64,000 nucleotides of DNA, taken from positions 123,004,823-123,068,822 of the forward strand of contig CM060685.1 in the NCBI GenBank assembly GCA_030686995.1, given 5' to 3'. The stretch is from Artemisia argyi. Lineage: Eukaryota > Streptophyta > Magnoliopsida > Asterales > Asteraceae. The notes beneath the pieces were generated by a model that saw only the letters and a program-made list of their open reading frames with translations, was not told where the DNA came from and made no database searches. Shown here one piece after another: positions 59,626 through 64,000 of this stretch (positions are counted from its first letter, which is position 1; every line of letters starts with the position of its first letter). The position numbers were made by a program, and so were the translations under genes.

Positions 59626-61712
59626 ACTAAATTATTGCCGTGCCCTCACGCAATGTGATCAATTCACGTTCTTAGGATAAATAATTTCGATACTCTTTTT
59701 ACTAACTTTGAAAAGTAGCAAGGCGGTTCAAAAGAGATTGCAAAATCATTTATTCCCAATAACGCTCCGTTTTCCAAAATTTTCCTTTTATTCCTTTATT
59801 CCACTTATACTTACTATTTTTGGATTTTTCCATAATTCACACTTGTGACGGTTCGTTGAACTTTCATTATCTTGCAATAATTATTAGGGTCAATGAGTAG
59901 AAACACTTCTATTAAGAAGTGACCATACGATTAAAATTTGTCATCCTTGATTTTTCACGAGTCCCCAAACTAAGCATACAAACGAGATCACAGCTTATCT
60001 ACAAATTAGATGCTAACACTACTCATAAAAGTTACTTGTGAAAACTTCTTACTCCCATTTCCTAGGTTTTGTATCTCAATATTTTATTTTGTTGAGAAAT
60101 GAATCGCTTCATATTTTCTCGTTTCGATAATTTTTAGTCCGATAGTGACACCTAAGTTAAAACGATAAATAGTTATTCATTTTCTCTTAAGAACCACTGC
60201 AATAGAAATTCGGTCCATTTCAAGGAATTAGGGGTACATACAATATCAAGGATATAAGTTGCGGAGTACGATCACGTGCACCTCATGTGACTGATTACTA
60301 ATCACGTATCACATGCACCTCACGCGCCAACAACTTATTAATACATACATAGCTCTTATTCAACAATACTTCAACTTTCATTTTTTTTCATTTTTTCTCA
60401 TTTTTCACTTTTTTTTCATACTTTTCACTTTTTCTTTCTTGACTTTATTTTTTTCTCAACATAAATGGAAGCTTAACGGGTAGCTCCAAAACCACATAGA
60501 TAATCAACTTTTGACTTTTGATTTTTTCACTTTTTGCTCTTATTTTTGGTGTTCCTTGATATGTACCCAATTTCTAAAGCAAAAATTCTCTTAAGAAAAC
60601 AAAGAACTAAATATTATTCAAACCGAAATACCACTAATTAACCTAGAACATCTATTTATATATTGGTGACGTTTCTGATGGGAGTAAAAAGCCACAAGTA
60701 CCTCTCATGAGCTCTAAAGAGAACCACTACTCCACGTTTAGCATCTAACTTCTAAATAAACTCTATCATTTCTCGCTCTTCGCAATTTAAGATTCCAAAT
60801 AATGAAACCCGCGAATACTTAGCCGATAATCAGCCACGCATATATAAAGTCAGTTACGGAAACTTGCAAATTCTAGAAGAAGAATTCGCGTTTTCTAGCT
60901 CCTTATGTAAAAGACTAGCGAAAGCTTTTAAGCTGCGCATGTATAAAATCAAGTACGGGAACTTGCAGATTCTTAAGAAAGAATTCGCATTTTATAGCTC
61001 CTAGTGTACAAAACTAGCACAAGCTTATGTGATCATCATTGGTTAAGGGAACAAGCTAGGGCTCAACACGCCCGGTCAAGTCAAAATATTTATTCCTACT
61101 CTCGCCAGCAAGAAAGTCAACAAGGTGTCAAATCACTTATTCATACTTTTTATATTTTTGCACAACTTTTTCAACTTTTTCTCATCTTTTTGTATTTTTT
61201 CATTGCTTTTTCATCAAAATTTTTGAAATTTTCTCATTTTTTCAATTTTTTTATTTTTGGTGGAAAAACGGAGTTGCAAGAGTGCACGACTTGTGAAAAA
61301 TGCAAGGTCAAAATCGAATCGAAGATTCACCCTCCCCCCGACTAGAACGAAACATTGTCCTCAATGTTTGATGGGTTAAGGTAATCCTAACAAAATTCTA
61401 GGCCGTTTATTAATTATGCCAAAGAAAACGTTAGTCGATAAGATTTAACAGATATAGGATTTCCAAGTAGCACCGATGAATGAGACTCCAAGTGAAGAGA
61501 TAACGAGCACAAGAGTCATCAGCAATCATGGACAATCCTGAACAAACATCACAAGTAACCACGAAACACAAGAGTAGAAAAGGCGCCCCCTCCTCACATT
61601 AGGTGTTAGAAAATAGAAAATAAGAAGATGAAATTGGATAAGCATGGGTTGCCACCCACGAAGCGCTTGTTTTTGTTCACCGAGTCACATGAGCTTGACT
61701 CGATCCCCGAAT
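59626..61712 (-). other. 3' noncoding region of element C
   Basis: No env-like or other ORF of note. Contains T-rich tracts (60378-60450, 61165-61258), a two-copy 99-bp tandem repeat (60833-61029), a C-rich block CCCTCCCCCCGACT followed by ACATTGTCCTCAATGTTT (about 61331-61371) and the conserved block 61643-61668 just after the pol stop. The last two are shared with element D. Confidence 0.65.
60833..61029. repeat. Two-copy tandem repeat, period about 99 bp
   Basis: Units begin GCCACGCATATATAAAGT (60833) and GCTGCGCATGTATAAAAT (60932), and share GAATTCGC-TTTT-TAGCTCCT and ACTAGC further on, about 80% identical by eye. Confidence 0.7.
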
Positions 61713-64000
61713 TCAATTGTCCTTGGGGAAAGTTTGGAGATCCGGGACTACCATAGTCGGTACATCCCCTCCAAAATAATGTTTCAACCTATGACCATTC
61801 ACCTTAAAATTGGGACCATCTTGTTGAGCTAACTCAATGGTTCCATAAGGGAAAACTTGGGTTATTGTGAATGGTCCAGACCAACGGGTTTTAAGCTTTC
61901 CCGAGAATATCTTTAACCGAGAATTGAAAAGTAGCACTTGATCACCAACGTTAAAAACGCGGTCTTTGATCTTGGCATCATGAATTCTTTTCGTCTTCTC
62001 TTTGTAAATCAAAGAATTCTCGTAAGCTTGATCACGGAGTTCTACTAACTCATTCAATTGAATTTTTCTATGATCACCCGCGGTTTTCAAGTCAAAGTTG
62101 GCATGTTTTAAGGCCCAGTAGGCCTTGTGCTCTAGTTCAATGGGCAAATGACAAGCTTTCCCGTAAACCAGCTTATATGGTGTACACCCAATTGGGGTCT
62201 TGTAAGCGGTCCGGAAAGCCCATAATGCATCCTCTAATTTGTCAGCCCAAGAGGCACGATGTTCACCTACGGTCCTTTCAAGTATACGTTTTAAACCACG
62301 ATTGGAGACCTCAACTTGACCACTCGTTTGTGGATGATAAGCCGTGGAAAGACGATGTGTGACACCATATTTAAGCATAACTTTCGCAAATTGATCATTG
62401 CAAAAATGGGTCCCACGATCGCTTATGATGGCTCGAGGTGCACCAAATCGGGCAAAGAGACTCTTTAAAAACTTAACAACCACTCGGGCGTCATTGGTAG
62501 GGAGCGCCTTCGCTTCAACCCATTTTGATAAGTAATCGACGGCCACGAGGATATATTTGTTACCCCTAGACGACGGGAATGGCCCCATGAAATCAATGCC
62601 CCAAACGTCGAAGATCTCACAAACTTGAATCGCATTTTGCGGCATTTCATCCTTTTGAGAGATTTTACCTTGACGTTGGCATGAATCACATGTTTTCACC
62701 AATTCATGGGCATCCCGATATATCGTCGGCCAATAGAAGCCGGAATCGAAAACCTTCTTAGCAGTGAAATTGGCACCATGGTGTCCCCCCGTGGGTCCAC
62801 TATGACATGCCTTAAGTATTTCAACGGCATCCGTACCGTGAACACACCGCCGGATCACTTGATCTGCACAGACTTTGAATAAGTAGGGGTCGTCCCAAAA
62901 ATAATGTTGAACATCTTTAAAGAATTTCTTCTTTTGCTGGGACGACATCCCTTGTCTAATGAAATTCCCCGCATGGTAATTCGCAAAATCGGCGAACCAT
63001 GGGGTACTTTGGTCTATTTTGGTCACACTCCCAAGTGTCTCGAGAGGAAAAACATCATTAATTTCCTTTTTCTCAAGAACACTTTGGTGGGGGTTCTCAA
63101 GTCTAGAAAGATAGTCGGCAGCAAGGTTCTCAGCTCCTTTCTTGTCTCGAATTTCAACTTTGAATTCTTGAAGGAGGAGAACCCACCGCATTAAACGTGG
63201 CTTCGCATCTTGTTTAGCCATTAAGTACTTTAGGGCTGAATGGTCCGTATACACTATGCATTTTTTAAGTAGCAAATAAGACCTAAATTTCTCAAAAGCA
63301 TAGACGACCGCCAACATCTCCTTTTCGGTGGTTGTGTAATGATGTTGGGCGTCATTCATGGTCTTGCTTGCATAGTGTATAGGCTGAAAATATTTGTTCT
63401 TACGTTGCCCCAGAACTGCACCAATGGCATAATCGCTTGCATCGCACATTAGCTCGAAGGGCAAGTCCCAGTCGGGGGCAATTAAGACGGGAGCCTCCGT
63501 TAACTTCTTTTTAAGAACATTAAATGCTTCGATGCATTCATTTGAGAAGATAAACGGAGCGTCTTTTTCTAAAAGGTGGGTCAGAGGCCGGGCTATTTTG
63601 AAAAAATCTTGAATAAAACGTCGGTAAAAGCCAGCATGACCAAGGAAACTTCGAATTCCTTTAACGGTAGTCGGGTGTGGTAATTTAGCAATAACATCGA
63701 CTTTTGCCCGATCCACCTCAATCCCAGATTTGGATATCTTATGGCCGAGGACTATTCCCTCTTTAACCATGAAGTGGCACTTTTCCCAATTTAGAACTAA
63801 ATTAGTGTTTTCACACCGAACTAGCATATTTTCCAAATGGGAAAGGCAAGAGTCGAAAGAATTTCCATAGACGGAGAAATCGTCCATGAATACTTCCATG
63901 GTTTTTTCAATCATATCGGAGAAAATGGCCATCATACACCGTTGAAACGTGCCTGGAGCGTTACATAAGCCAAAGGGCATTCTACGATAGGCAAACGTTC
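61713..64000 (-). CDS. Pol polyprotein of element C (RT C-terminal half, RNase H, integrase), open, partial
   Basis: Open through the window edge (frame continues TFAYRR upstream of residue 1 of [16 protein letters not shown]). In order: RT palm with FMDDFSVYG and the thumb ([11 protein letters not shown]); RNase H ([39 protein letters not shown]); integrase zinc domain with an intact CDSCQRQG pair; catalytic core with [17 protein letters not shown] and [10 protein letters not shown]-terminal part ([32 protein letters not shown]), ending TFPKDN. RT copies element RNA to DNA, RNase H removes the RNA and integrase inserts the product. No stop or missing catalytic residue in 762 codons, so this is the only pol in the window that looks functional. 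The Gag/protease half lies outside. Confidence 0.9.
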   Translation of the reverse strand, partial: TFAYRRMPFGLCNAPGTFQRCMMAIFSDMIEKTMEVFMDDFSVYGNSFDSCLSHLENMLVRCENTNLVLNWEKCHFMVKEGIVLGHKISKSGIEVDRAKVDVIAKLPHPTTVKGIRSFLGHAGFYRRFIQDFFKIARPLTHLLEKDAPFIFSNECIEAFNVLKKKLTEAPVLIAPDWDLPFELMCDASDYAIGAVLGQRKNKYFQPIHYASKTMNDAQHHYTTTEKEMLAVVYAFEKFRSYLLLKKCIVYTDHSALKYLMAKQDAKPRLMRWVLLLQEFKVEIRDKKGAENLAADYLSRLENPHQSVLEKKEINDVFPLETLGSVTKIDQSTPWFADFANYHAGNFIRQGMSSQQKKKFFKDVQHYFWDDPYLFKVCADQVIRRCVHGTDAVEILKACHSGPTGGHHGANFTAKKVFDSGFYWPTIYRDAHELVKTCDSCQRQGKISQKDEMPQNAIQVCEIFDVWGIDFMGPFPSSRGNKYILVAVDYLSKWVEAKALPTNDARVVVKFLKSLFARFGAPRAIISDRGTHFCNDQFAKVMLKYGVTHRLSTAYHPQTSGQVEVSNRGLKRILERTVGEHRASWADKLEDALWAFRTAYKTPIGCTPYKLVYGKACHLPIELEHKAYWALKHANFDLKTAGDHRKIQLNELVELRDQAYENSLIYKEKTKRIHDAKIKDRVFNVGDQVLLFNSRLKIFSGKLKTRWSGPFTITQVFPYGTIELAQQDGPNFKVNGHRLKHYFGGDVPTMVVPDLQTFPKDN

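Larger units (their letters stand above)
55692..64000 (-). mobile_element. Element C: Athila-clade Ty3 retrotransposon with intact pol, running off the window
   Basis: Minus-strand element inserted in the gag of B (candidate target duplication TGGTC at 55687-55691). From left: 3' LTR, purine tract, 2.1-kb noncoding 3' region, open pol 61713-64000. The other end lies outside the window, so LTR age and target duplication cannot be checked. The nesting makes it the youngest of A, B and C. Confidence 0.8.

Noticed and set aside
59626..61712. Env-like gene between pol and 3' LTR of element C
   Set aside because: The region has no ORF above about 110 codons and no signal peptide or transmembrane pattern typical of Athila env-like ORFs.
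1..64000. tRNA, rRNA or other structured RNA genes
   Set aside because: No cloverleaf consensus or rRNA stretch was recognised; tRNA-like strings are only primer-binding-site complements.

Overview
The window is nuclear DNA of a flowering plant. It holds long-LTR Athila-type Ty3 elements, a long-LTR copia element, a Stowaway MITE, GT-AG introns and a plant-type multi-exon gene. I cannot name the species; a eudicot is most likely. Only two host genes are convincing. One is a multi-pass membrane protein of an uncharacterised plant family (420-2695, minus), broken by one frameshift. The other is a six-exon YqgF/RuvX-like RNase H-fold gene (39266-40533, minus) whose catalytic motifs look degenerate. 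About three quarters of the window is nested transposons.

Layout. 1-3.4 kb: membrane-protein gene and flank. 3.4-6.2 kb and 33.2-34.5 kb: one repeat-rich locus full of a 14-bp palindrome (AATCAYATRTGATT), split by element D. 6.22-33.18 kb: element D, minus strand, flanked by a TATAA target duplication. D is a mosaic. Its two outer LTRs (1.6 kb) enclose a complete Gag-protease body on the right, a truncated second body on the left, a shorter LTR subtype (E) in the middle, and an 11.9 kb copia element (F, minus) with near-identical 2.7 kb LTRs but decayed coding sequence. 34.5-38.4 kb: a fold-back palindrome with a Stowaway MITE in its loop, a copia LTR with primer-binding site, and an array of small hairpins. 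38.4-42.9 kb: an orphan ORF, the YqgF-like gene, MITEs and an AT microsatellite. 42.9-64 kb: three nested Athila-clade elements. A (plus, gag-pol in one frame) is cut by B (plus, LTR and gag), which is cut by C (minus, open pol running off the window edge).

How they fit together. C, and formerly A, are autonomous: protease, RT, RNase H and integrase. The D/B/E family shares the Athila-type primer-binding site and Gag-protease. C and D also share a noncoding block 45-46 nt after the ORF stop. The D polyprotein, however, ends about 140-180 residues after the protease in a module I do not recognise, with no RT or integrase. It therefore looks like a non-autonomous Gag-Pro family mobilised by C-like elements. 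Nesting and LTR divergence suggest that F is very young, D older, and that A is older than B, which is older than C.
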